A DNA stretch of 64,000 bases, from the NCBI RefSeq assembly GCF_001672815.1, contig NZ_LZKK01000033.1, positions 36,762 to 100,761 on the forward strand. Reading direction: 5' to 3'. Under the pieces are notes generated by a model. That model worked only from the letters and a program-made list of their open reading frames with translations, was not told the DNA's origin and searched no databases. This document shows, piece by piece, positions 8,669 to 15,339 of this stretch. Within the stretch, counting starts at the first letter, position 1; each line of letters starts with the position of its first letter. The DNA is from Mycobacterium sp. E796. GTDB taxonomy: Bacteria; Actinomycetota; Actinomycetes; Mycobacteriales; Mycobacteriaceae. Position numbers and translations under genes: made by a program.

Positions 8669-9514
8669 CTACGCGCTCACCGCGGTGATCGTCGCTATCG
8701 CGTCGATCACCGCATCCGGCTGATCAAGGGCGACAAACGTTTTCGCGTCGGGCACCTCGATCAGCTTCGCGCTGCTGAACAACCCGGCCAGGCGCCGGCC
8801 CAGGCCGGGGGTGAAGCAGCGGTCCCGCTGGCCCCACACCAGCGTGACGGGCTTGGTGAACCGGGGGAGCCGGGTGGCAACATCGGTCAGATCGAAGCGC
8901 GCCACGCTACGCGCCAACGCAGCCATGTCGCGGCGGATGCGTGAGTCCTTCAGGCAGGGTTGCAACCAGGCCAAGGTGAGGTCCGGATCGGCTTTGCTGA
9001 CGAGCAGGCCGAACCCTAACAGCGACTGTCGCACCGCGCGGAACCGCAGGGGTTGGGCCAGCGCCTTGATCGAGGCGGGGCCCCGTAGCGCCGCGAACGC
9101 GACGTCGAAGGGGAAGGGCGGGCACTTGTCGAAGGCGTCGCAGTTGGTGAGTACCAGACGGCCAATTCGGTCCGGATGAGCGTCGACGACCAGTTGGCAT
9201 ATTCCACCTCCGGTGTCGCTGCCGACCAGCGTCGCATCGGAGAGGTCGAGGGCGACGAGCGCGTCGTTGACCATCTCGGCAACCCCGGGCAGCGACAGCG
9301 CGGTGGCGTCATTGACCGGGATGGTGTGCGAGCCCAGCGGCCACGTCGGCACGATGCAGCGGAAGCCCCGACGCGCCAGGCCTTCGGCGACATCGCGCCA
9401 CAGTTGCCCGTCGACCAGGATGCCGTGGACGAACAGTACCGGCGGGTGCGGTGAATCCCGCGGTCCGAATTCCTGGTATTCGATCGTGGCCTGGCGAAGT
9501 GCGAGCTGCGGCAT
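8669..9514 (-). CDS. Alpha/beta-hydrolase-fold protein with Asp in the nucleophile elbow
   Basis: A 281-residue single-domain alpha/beta hydrolase fold. VLFVHGILVDGQLW carries the HG oxyanion segment. The nucleophile elbow is VGSDTGGG, which puts Asp at the nucleophile position as in haloalkane dehalogenases and epoxide hydrolases. VWGQRDRCF is the usual acid-loop region. Where a catalytic His is normal, the sequence reads PDAKTFVALDQP, so the His appears to be absent. It may act other than as a standard hydrolase. The ATG at 9514 is preferred over 9562 because GGGAGGAA lies about 10 bases ahead of it. It is transcribed away from the secreted repeat protein at 9865. Confidence 0.85.
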   Translation of the reverse strand: MPQLALRQATIEYQEFGPRDSPHPPVLFVHGILVDGQLWRDVAEGLARRGFRCIVPTWPLGSHTIPVNDATALSLPGVAEMVNDALVALDLSDATLVGSDTGGGICQLVVDAHPDRIGRLVLTNCDAFDKCPPFPFDVAFAALRGPASIKALAQPLRFRAVRQSLLGFGLLVSKADPDLTLAWLQPCLKDSRIRRDMAALARSVARFDLTDVATRLPRFTKPVTLVWGQRDRCFTPGLGRRLAGLFSSAKLIEVPDAKTFVALDQPDAVIDAIATITAVSA

Positions 9515-9864
9515 GTCGGTTGTTCCTCCCCTGAGCGTTCCGTCCCGACCCTTGTCTGTCATCGCACCTCAGGGCCGCTGCCAGGTCCACCCGATGAACT
9601 GCCAACTACTGCCAATGTCCTCCTCAGGGCTCCACGTTCAGCAGCCCGGCGCCCGTCGGGCACATCCAGAGGAGCCGACACGTGGTCGTGGGCGATGAAC
9701 CAGCGGCCAGTTCGCTGTCGAATGTCGGCCTCGTCATCCGAGCGTTCGGTAGCAAAGGTCACGGGATTCACGGTAGCCGCGCCGGAGCGGTGCCGGCTGC
9801 GGCCTTGACCTCGATGTCTCGGCTCGGTTCGATTGATGCATATGTCGACTGGGGGAGGCTCGAA
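9515..9864. other. Divergent intergenic region (350 bp)
   Basis: This region carries the 5' ends of two divergently read genes. A GGGGGAGG ribosome binding site precedes the plus-strand start at 9865, and GGGAGGAA precedes the minus-strand start at 9514. A TTGACC around 9815 is a possible -35 element for the plus gene. I see no convincing gene or repeat in the rest. Confidence 0.4.
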
Positions 9865-10257
9865 ATGAAGACGTGGATTACCCGTGCGGTGTCCGCCGCG
9901 GGCGTGGCGTTGGGGTCGATGGCGGCCGTGACCATCGCGATGCCGGCGGTGAGTCGGGCCGACTGCGCGAACGGCGAGTGGTGGGACGCGAAGGCCAACG
10001 TCTGTCGACCGCTCGGGGCGCCGATCCCGCTGCAATGCGACGCAGGACAGTGGTGGGATCCGACGGCCGACACGTGCCGGCCGCTGGGCGTCGGGCCGCA
10101 ACCCCTAGCGTGCGTTGCCGGCCAGTGGTGGGATCCGACGGCTAACGTGTGCCGCCCGCTCGGTGTCGGTCCGCAGCCGCTGGCATGCGACAACGGCTGG
10201 TGGTGGGATCCGACCGCCAACGCGTGCCGTCCGCCGCTGGTGCCGGCGCCCGGCTAA
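9865..10257 (+). CDS. Secreted Trp/Cys tandem-repeat protein
   Basis: A 130-residue protein with an N-terminal signal peptide (MKTWITRAVSAAG followed by a hydrophobic stretch ending near AVSRADC). Four tandem units of about 25 residues follow. Each unit has the pattern C-x2-G-x-WWD-x2-A-x2-C-RP, the best two reading GQWWDPTA with CRPLGVGPQPLA. Each unit has two Cys, eight in all, so each may close its own disulfide outside the cell. The repeats are also visible in DNA with a 75-base period. ATG 9865 was chosen for its GGGGGAGG site and the signal peptide. I do not know a function. Confidence 0.8.
   Translation: MKTWITRAVSAAGVALGSMAAVTIAMPAVSRADCANGEWWDAKANVCRPLGAPIPLQCDAGQWWDPTADTCRPLGVGPQPLACVAGQWWDPTANVCRPLGVGPQPLACDNGWWWDPTANACRPPLVPAPG
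9961..10246 (+). repeat. 75-base tandem coding repeats in the secreted repeat protein
   Basis: Four units within the gene at 9865-10257. The two central units are closest, each containing GTGGTGGGATCCGACGGC. The first and last units have diverged. The count could vary between strains through unequal recombination. Confidence 0.7.
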
Positions 10258-10332
10258 TCCCGCCTTCGGGTTGGCGGTTCCTGGCAGTGTCGCGCGTCGA
10301 GATGGCAGCACCCCGATCGGCATCGTGGGGGA

Positions 10333-10761
10333 GTGAACCCACACTCCCAGCCTGAAGAGTTCGTCACCAAGTTCGCCGATTTCTGGCACGACCCGTCACC
10401 GCAGCGGCTGCCGGAACTTCTGCACCCCAATGTGGTTCTCGTGCAACCTCTCGTGGGTCGGATGATCGGGATCGAGGCCGCGCAAGCGGAGTTCCAACGC
10501 ATCTGGTGCTGCCTTCCAGACTTACGAGGTGGCGTCGACCGTTGGTGCGGAGATGGCGACCTGTTGTTCATCGAGTTCCGGCTACGTGCCCCGATTGGGG
10601 GCCGAATCATCGAGTGGCCCAACGTGAACCGGCTCGTGCTACACGATGGCAAGGCAATCGAACGCGTCACGTATTTCGATCCTCTCGCGATCCTGCCCAC
10701 GCTCCTTCGGCACCCGTCAATATGGTGGCGATGGTGGCGCGCTCGCGCCGGTGAGTCGTGA
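10333..10761 (+). CDS. SnoaL/NTF2-like protein
   Basis: A 142-residue protein with the cone-shaped SnoaL/NTF2 pattern: an N-terminal helix (EEFVTKFADFWHDPSPQRLPELLHP), VVLVQPLVG, a central RIWCCLPDLRGGVDRW and later strands (DLLFIEFRLRAPIGG, HDGKAIERVTYFDP). The family includes small-molecule isomerases and hydratases as well as non-catalytic binders, so substrate cannot be assigned. The GTG start at 10333 follows a purine-rich GGGGGA. The C-terminus is Trp/Arg-rich (WWRWWRARAG). It stands 75 bp after the secreted repeat gene. Confidence 0.75.
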   Translation: MNPHSQPEEFVTKFADFWHDPSPQRLPELLHPNVVLVQPLVGRMIGIEAAQAEFQRIWCCLPDLRGGVDRWCGDGDLLFIEFRLRAPIGGRIIEWPNVNRLVLHDGKAIERVTYFDPLAILPTLLRHPSIWWRWWRARAGES

Positions 10762-10802
10762 CACCGGCGGCTTCGCCGTCAGGCCGCTGGGGCGACGCTC
10801 GT

Positions 10803-10831
10803 GTCTTACATTTTGTATTACACTCGATTCT
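10803..10831 (+). promoter_or_regulatory. Probable leaderless promoter and repeat of the MazEF-type pair
   Basis: GTCTTACA (10803) and GTATTACA (10815) form a direct repeat spaced 12 bp. A TACACT -10-like hexamer (10819-10824) ends 7 bases before the antitoxin GTG at 10832. That distance fits the leaderless promoters common in mycobacteria. The repeat is a candidate site for autoregulation by the antitoxin. Confidence 0.45.
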
Positions 10832-11065
10832 GTGGCTGACACGATCACCTTCCGCCCGGACGAGGATGCGTCCCGCGCGCTTGCCTTCTTGACCAGGGAT
10901 GGCACACCAGTTTCTGCGGCTGTGCGGGCAGCGCTCATCGAGGCCGCGCGTCGGAAGGCCGCCGCGGCCGTGCACGCCGAAGCCGAAAAGCTCGCCGCAG
11001 ACAAGGCAGACCGCGCCGAGGCATTGCAGGTGCTGCGCGACATGGAGACCCTGCGTGCGTGGTGA
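10832..11065 (+). CDS. mazE: MazE-like antitoxin of a type II toxin-antitoxin pair
   Basis: A 77-residue protein. TITFRPDEDASRALAFL and DGTPVSAAVRAALIEAARRK look like a ribbon-helix-helix DNA-binding N-terminus. A charged helical tail (AEKLAADKADRAEALQVLRDMETL) would wrap the toxin. Its stop overlaps the toxin's GTG start by 11 bp, so the two are co-translated. The GTG start at 10832 is supported by the -10-like element 7 bases upstream. The family is inferred from context and RHH-like pattern rather than a strong signature. Confidence 0.7.
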   Translation: MADTITFRPDEDASRALAFLTRDGTPVSAAVRAALIEAARRKAAAAVHAEAEKLAADKADRAEALQVLRDMETLRAW

Positions 11066-11366
11066 GGTTTTCCGGCTTCATGCTCCTCGGCGGGGACGCG
11101 GACACGAGCAGGCCGGCTCGCGATACGCCGTCGTAATTCAATCCGACCAACTGCCGTTGTCGACATGGCTAGTAGCACCCACCTCCGCATCCGCTCGGGC
11201 CGCAAGCTTTCGGCCCGAAGTCGAGATCGAGGGCCAAGTCACACGGGTGCTCGCCGAACAAACCGCGGCGGTCGATCCCGGTCGCCTCGGCAACAGCGTG
11301 GGTTATCTCAGCCTCGAAGAGTCGCGACGCGTCGACGCCGCTCTGCGGATCGTGCTCGACCTGTAG
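11055..11366 (+). CDS. mazF: MazF-like endoribonuclease toxin
   Basis: A 103-residue protein with the MazF/PemK pattern: MRGEVFRLHAPRRGRGHEQAG, a SRYAVVIQSDQL strand in the place of the family RPVLVVS segment, a core VTRVLAEQTAAVDPGRLGNSVGYLS and a C-terminal helix VDAALRIVLDL. MazF toxins cut mRNA or tRNA at short sites and are held inactive by the antitoxin. The GTG start at 11055 lies inside the antitoxin's last codons in the +1 frame. It converges on the PEP-mutase-family gene with a 42-bp gap. Confidence 0.85.
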   Translation: MRGEVFRLHAPRRGRGHEQAGSRYAVVIQSDQLPLSTWLVAPTSASARAASFRPEVEIEGQVTRVLAEQTAAVDPGRLGNSVGYLSLEESRRVDAALRIVLDL

Positions 11367-11408
11367 CGGCCCTGCCAGGGATTGACGAAATCGACTGGAC
11401 CGGCGACG

Positions 11409-12257
11409 TCAGCGGTCGCCCACGCGGGGATCGATGAGAGCGTTGAACTCGGCCACGCTGTACACGCCATCGAGATAGTTGAACGACCCGCTGTCGAGCA
11501 CCTCACGCGCGGCACGGACGACGGCGGTCAGCGCTGCGCGGCAAAACGAGGTCCCGATAGTCACCCTGCGCACCCCGAATTCCTTGAGCTCGGCGACGGT
11601 GAAACGGGCCGGCCCGATGCCGGCAACGTAGTTGAGTGGCTTCGAAACGCTGCTGCACGCGAGGCGAAGGGCCGCTTCGTCGGGAATGCCGGGCGCGTAA
11701 AGCACGTCGGCGCCGGCGGCTTCGAAGGCCTGAAGACGTGACAGCGTGTCTTCGAGGTCGGGTCGGCCGCGGATGAAGTTCTCGCAGCGAGCCGTCAGGG
11801 TGAAGGGGTACGGCAGGGACCGCGCCGCCTCCGCGGCGGCCTCGATTCGTTCGATCGCCAGTTCGCGTTCGAAGATCGGGTCGTCAGGCCGGTACGTCGC
11901 GTCTTCGATCGAGGCTCCCGCCAGGCCGACGTTGCCCGCGAGACGCACCGTCTCTGCCACGGTCTCGGGCGACGCTCCGAAACCGTTCTCCAAATCCGCA
12001 GTCACCGGCAACGACGTCGCGTCGACGATGGTGCGCACATGCTCGAGGGTTTCGCTCCTGCTGACCGCGCCATCGCCATCGCGCCGACCCAACGAAAACG
12101 CCAGTCCCGCACTGGTAGTCGCCAGTCCCTGAAATCCGAGGTTGGCGAACAACCGTGCGGTGCCAACGTCCCAGGGATTTGGGAGCACCAGCATCTCGTC
12201 GCCGTCGTGTAGCTGACGGAACCGTTCGCCACGCTGGGCCAGAGCTGCGCTGTCCAT
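11409..12257 (-). CDS. Isocitrate lyase/PEP mutase superfamily enzyme
   Basis: A 282-residue TIM-barrel protein. LVLPNPWDVGTARLFANLGFQGLATTSAG, the metal-binding region VTADLENGFG, GASIEDATY and LTARCENFIRG are typical of the PEP mutase/2-methylisocitrate lyase group. The members closest in plan are small mycobacterial proteins of the Rv1998c type, whose substrate is not established. They could be C-C or C-P lyases acting on 2-oxo- or hydroxy-acids. It starts 78 bp from the divergent DUF167 gene. Confidence 0.85.
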   Translation of the reverse strand: MDSAALAQRGERFRQLHDGDEMLVLPNPWDVGTARLFANLGFQGLATTSAGLAFSLGRRDGDGAVSRSETLEHVRTIVDATSLPVTADLENGFGASPETVAETVRLAGNVGLAGASIEDATYRPDDPIFERELAIERIEAAAEAARSLPYPFTLTARCENFIRGRPDLEDTLSRLQAFEAAGADVLYAPGIPDEAALRLACSSVSKPLNYVAGIGPARFTVAELKEFGVRRVTIGTSFCRAALTAVVRAAREVLDSGSFNYLDGVYSVAEFNALIDPRVGDR

Positions 12258-12335
12258 CCCGACTCCAATCTGTTGCTGCTTAAGGGATAGCAGCAGCCAC
12301 CGACAACCGCGTGAACGTCGGTAGCCTTACGCGGC

Positions 12336-12566
12336 ATGAACGACTTTGTCGTCGTCAAGGTCAAGCCCGGCAGCCGCAAGGGGCCCCTCGTCGAGGTCGG
12401 CCCCGACGGTGAGCTGACCATCTACGTCCGGGAGGCAGCGGTTGATGGCAAGGCCAACGAAGCGGTCACCCGCCTGCTGGCGGGGCACCTTCAATTGCCA
12501 AGAAGCCGAGTCGAATTGGTATCGGGGACGACGTCACGGGTCAAGCGTTTTCGGGTGAGTCGTTGA
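12336..12566 (+). CDS. DUF167 (YggU-family) small protein
   Basis: A 76-residue protein matching the DUF167/UPF0235 pattern: VVVKVKPGSRKGPLVEVGPDGELTIYVREAAVDGKANEAVTRLLAGHL, then SRVELVSGTTSRVKRFRV. These are small alpha/beta proteins found widely in bacteria, of unknown biochemical role. It is convergent with cspA, and a strong stem-loop separates the two. Confidence 0.88.
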   Translation: MNDFVVVKVKPGSRKGPLVEVGPDGELTIYVREAAVDGKANEAVTRLLAGHLQLPRSRVELVSGTTSRVKRFRVSR

Positions 12567-12593
12567 ACATTAGGTAAAGCCTCGAAAACTACA

Positions 12594-12625
12594 GTGGGCC
12601 GGTGCGGATTACCGCACCAGCCCAC
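12594..12625. terminator. Stem-loop terminator between DUF167 and cspA
   Basis: GTGGGC pairs with GCCCAC and GGTGCGG with CCGCACC around a 4-base ATTA loop, with one mismatch. This gives a 13-bp GC-rich stem between two convergent genes. No long T-run follows on the plus strand. On the minus strand TAGTTTTC follows. It probably serves both transcripts. Confidence 0.7.
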
Positions 12626-12644
12626 AGTCAGGTTTGTGAGTTTC

Positions 12645-12848
12645 CTAGACGGCTGTGACTCCAACTGCCTGAGGACCTTTCGCTCCTTGCCCAACCTCGA
12701 ACTGAACCCGCTGGTTCTCATCGAGGGTGCGGTAGCCGCTGCCCTGGATCTCCGAGTAGTGGACGAAGAGGTCCTTGTCACCCTCGTCCGGGGTGATGAA
12801 GCCGAAGCCCTTGTCCCCGTTGAACCATTTCACAGTTCCCTGTGCCAT
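12645..12848 (-). CDS. cspA: Cold shock protein CspA
   Basis: A 67-residue cold-shock-domain protein. It begins [17 protein letters not shown], with the RNP1 motif KGFGFI (residues 13-18) and the RNP2 motif LFVHYS (27-32), both complete. It binds single-stranded RNA and DNA and acts as an RNA chaperone. The length equals that of the usual mycobacterial CspA. The 110-bp stretch upstream to the FKBP gene includes an A/T-rich leader, as is common for cold-shock mRNAs. Confidence 0.95.
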   Translation of the reverse strand: MAQGTVKWFNGDKGFGFITPDEGDKDLFVHYSEIQGSGYRTLDENQRVQFEVGQGAKGPQAVGVTAV

Positions 12849-12958
12849 TTACTTACTTCCCTCATTCAAATATGGATGTACCAAAAACATCCAAGCGACC
12901 AGGTTAGCACGCTTTGGCGAAGTTGTTGAAAATGATTCCGGCGCTGGAAAATCGATGC

Positions 12959-13504
12959 TCAGCTCGAGGCGCTGAGGATCTTGATTACGAAGACGAGTGT
13001 GTCGCCCGGCCGGATGCCGGCGCTGGGCTGACCGTTCGGGTACCCATCCGCGGAGGTCATCGCCACCGCGACGGTGGATCCCACCTTTTGCCCGGAGATG
13101 GCCTTCTGGAAGCCCGGCACGACTCCGCCAAGTGGAAAGTCGACCGGCGCGCCCCGTTCGTAGCTGCTGTCGAACACGGACCCGTCGCGGCCGTTGACCC
13201 CCATGTAGCAGACGGAAACCTTGGCCGTCGCCGGGACCACCGGTCCGTCGCCGGCGTGCAGCGTCTGCACCTGGGTCTGGGTCACGCTGAACGGCGTCGT
13301 CACGTTCACCCGCGGAGCCGTCGTATCCGTTGATCCGGTTACTGCGACGCTGCCAGTGGTTCCGGTCAGTGTCCATTCGGGAGTTCCACCGCTCGGCGGT
13401 GCGGCGGTCGGGCACGAGCCGGCCGCGGTTGCAGTCCCCGGTGCGGCCAGCGGTATGACGAGTGCCGCGACGCAAACGGCGAGCGTGATGGAGGAGGACT
13501 TCAC
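12959..13504 (-). CDS. Secreted FKBP-type peptidyl-prolyl cis-trans isomerase
   Basis: A 181-residue protein with an N-terminal signal peptide (KSSSITLAVCVAALVIPLAA, ending near ATAAGSC) and a C-terminal FKBP domain. The domain has VSVCYMGVNGRDGSVFDSSYERG, PVDFPLGGVVPGFQKAISGQKVGSTV and IRPGDTLVFVIKIL. These match the FKBP fold, which accelerates prolyl isomerisation, here outside the membrane. GTG 13504 was chosen over a longer open frame because it gives a clean signal peptide. The Cys after the signal lacks a classical lipobox, so lipidation is uncertain. cspA follows 110 bp downstream. Confidence 0.85.
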   Translation of the reverse strand: MKSSSITLAVCVAALVIPLAAPGTATAAGSCPTAAPPSGGTPEWTLTGTTGSVAVTGSTDTTAPRVNVTTPFSVTQTQVQTLHAGDGPVVPATAKVSVCYMGVNGRDGSVFDSSYERGAPVDFPLGGVVPGFQKAISGQKVGSTVAVAMTSADGYPNGQPSAGIRPGDTLVFVIKILSASS

Positions 13505-13566
13505 GGCCGTCACGCTACAGTCGCGTACCGCCTCCCTTACCGGTGGCCCACACTTGGTTTCTTCAA

Positions 13567-13962
13567 TCAGGATGCTTGAGGAGCGAGGCACTCCTCGGGT
13601 TGAGATTCGCACAACGGTGTGACTCCGCGGAATCGATACCGGTGCGCGGCGACCCAGCGGTAGACCGCCTCTTGCACCGAACGGATTCCCGGCACGCGGT
13701 AGATACGCAGCGGCAATTGCGTTCCCAGCGCCGTCGATAGCGCCGCGTTCATCGCCTCCGCGCCTGCGAACACCGCGCCAGACGAATCGAGCCACCAGCT
13801 AGTTTCCGGCACGCGCTCGGACGCAACTCCTAGCCGCTCGGGCACTCCTGGCTTCTGCATGGGCTCGGTTCGCAGCCGCCCGGTCCTGTCGAGCCGCAGG
13901 AGGCCGTTGCGCGCACGAGTGCACACCCCGCAGTGTCCATCGAAAATCAGAACGCCATCCAT
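13567..13962 (-). CDS. DCC-family thiol-disulfide oxidoreductase (DUF393)
   Basis: A 131-residue protein starting MDGVLIFDGHCGVC. This carries the D-x-x-C-x-x-C signature that gives the DCC family its name, with both Cys present. The family is predicted to be thioredoxin-like; physiological partners are unknown. The rest contains RNGLLRLDRTGRLRTEPMQ and GAEAMNAALSTALG. ATG 13962 was preferred to the longer frame from 14019 because the conserved domain starts there. Confidence 0.85.
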   Translation of the reverse strand: MDGVLIFDGHCGVCTRARNGLLRLDRTGRLRTEPMQKPGVPERLGVASERVPETSWWLDSSGAVFAGAEAMNAALSTALGTQLPLRIYRVPGIRSVQEAVYRWVAAHRYRFRGVTPLCESQPEECLAPQAS

Positions 13963-13997
13963 AATTTTGAGTGTGTCCCTCTGGCGCCTGGAGCGCG

Positions 13998-14162
13998 ATG
14001 TACCGACCGTCACTGGCAACTCTTATCGACGCACCCTTTGACAGGCCAACCGCGCCGATCGACGTTCACGCCCTGCGGGCGTGGTGGGAGCGCAAACGCC
14101 AGGAAAGCCGGGTAGTCAAGCGGCGGAGGCCAGAGCGGGTCACTTTTATTCGTCAGAGATAG
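13998..14162 (+). CDS. Small basic hypothetical protein
   Basis: A 54-residue open frame reading MYRPSLATLIDAPFDRPTAP, then IDVHALRAWWERKRQ and a basic RVVKRRRPERVTF tail. The composition is protein-like. A GGAG lies 4 bases before the ATG. Its end overlaps the convergent serine hydrolase gene by 17 bp, and its start is 35 bp from the divergent DCC gene. No family recognised. It could be a chance frame in high-GC DNA. Confidence 0.4.
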   Translation: MYRPSLATLIDAPFDRPTAPIDVHALRAWWERKRQESRVVKRRRPERVTFIRQR

Positions 14163-15339
14163 CCGCGGTGGGGGAGTCGGCCAGTTCGCCCGCCACCGCA
14201 TCGAATGCACGTAACGTGTCCAGCATGTGCGGCTCGTGCGAGTGAGGCTGGGTGGATAGCTTGGCAGCAACTATCTCCGCGCCGCGGTTGACGTAGATCA
14301 TTTGACCGCACATGCCCAGGCACAGCGCGACGTTGCTGTCGGGATAGGGCAGCCACACTTGATTGCGGTACATGCCGCCGGGCAGCTCGGTGTCGTCGGG
14401 GCTGGCGGCGAAAGCCTCGCGTGAGTCGGGACCGCCGTCGAGGGTATCGGCGATCCACGCCGCCGGCACCACTTGCTGGCCGGTCAACGAGGCGCCGTCG
14501 TGCAGGAGGAGCGACCCGAACCGGATCATGTCGGTGAGGCAGGCGCTCACGCCGCCGTCGAAGAATCCAGTGCCCGCCGCGTCGACGGCAATCGTGGCGT
14601 CGTCTTGGGCGCCGATGCGGCTCCACAGCAGTTCGGACATCAGCTCCGGCATCCGCTGGGCGGCGGCGACTTCGCAGATCCAGCCGAGGACGTCGGTTTC
14701 GCACGAGCGGTACTGGAAGGGCCCACCGTGAGCCGACTTCTGCCGCAAGGTCAGCAGGAACTCCTGCAGCGCGGCGGGTGCGTCCGGCCGAGTCCTGGGC
14801 GTCCAACCCATCGCCTGGTCGAGCAGGTGGATCTCCGCGGCCGGGTCGTCGTAGTTTTCGGAGAAGGCGATGCCGGATCTCATGTCCAGCAGGTCGCGCA
14901 CCGTCGCGCCGGCGTAGCCGCAATTCGCCAGGGCCGGAACGAATCTCGTGACCGGCGAACCAAGATCGATCGCGCCGGCGCCATGGAGCGCGCCGACGAC
15001 GGCTGCGACCAGCGACTTGCTCACCGAAAACAGCAGGTGCCGGGTCTCGGCCCCCATGCCGTCCAGATACTCCTCCGCAATCAGCGATCCGCGGTAGGCG
15101 ACGGCCCAGCCGTCGGTGGCCGTGGCGGCCATCACCGCGCCGACGGTGGTGGGCGTCCCGTTGGTGGTGGTCACCGGGATCTCGGACAGGGGAGCCGGGG
15201 CGGCGGCGATCGCGGCGACCGGTCCGGTCCCACGCGAAATTCGCGCGGTCGGCACGAAGTCTTCGACGTGTTGAAACGACCAATGCGCGTAGGGCGGCGC
15301 CAGCCAGTTATCCAGTGAGATGCCGTCCGGGCGGCTCAC
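14146..15339 (-). CDS. Serine hydrolase of the beta-lactamase/NylB-like fold
   Basis: A 397-residue class-C-beta-lactamase-fold enzyme. The catalytic S-x-x-K is in LLFSVSKSLVAAVVG (about residue 105). QYRSCETDVLGW provides the second-motif Tyr region. Related proteins include 6-aminohexanoate-dimer hydrolases and esterases that act on amides or esters. No signal peptide is seen, so it is likely cytoplasmic. Its GTG start overlaps the stop of the ATP-grasp gene (GTGA), so the two are translated together. That suggests the hydrolase acts on the ligase product or on a substrate precursor. Confidence 0.85.
   Translation of the reverse strand: MSRPDGISLDNWLAPPYAHWSFQHVEDFVPTARISRGTGPVAAIAAAPAPLSEIPVTTTNGTPTTVGAVMAATATDGWAVAYRGSLIAEEYLDGMGAETRHLLFSVSKSLVAAVVGALHGAGAIDLGSPVTRFVPALANCGYAGATVRDLLDMRSGIAFSENYDDPAAEIHLLDQAMGWTPRTRPDAPAALQEFLLTLRQKSAHGGPFQYRSCETDVLGWICEVAAAQRMPELMSELLWSRIGAQDDATIAVDAAGTGFFDGGVSACLTDMIRFGSLLLHDGASLTGQQVVPAAWIADTLDGGPDSREAFAASPDDTELPGGMYRNQVWLPYPDSNVALCLGMCGQMIYVNRGAEIVAAKLSTQPHSHEPHMLDTLRAFDAVAGELADSPTAAISDE

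Noticed and set aside
13410..13430. Lipobox in the secreted FKBP
   Set aside because: The Cys after the signal peptide is preceded by AGS with Ala where Leu/Val/Ile is needed, so lipidation is not supported.
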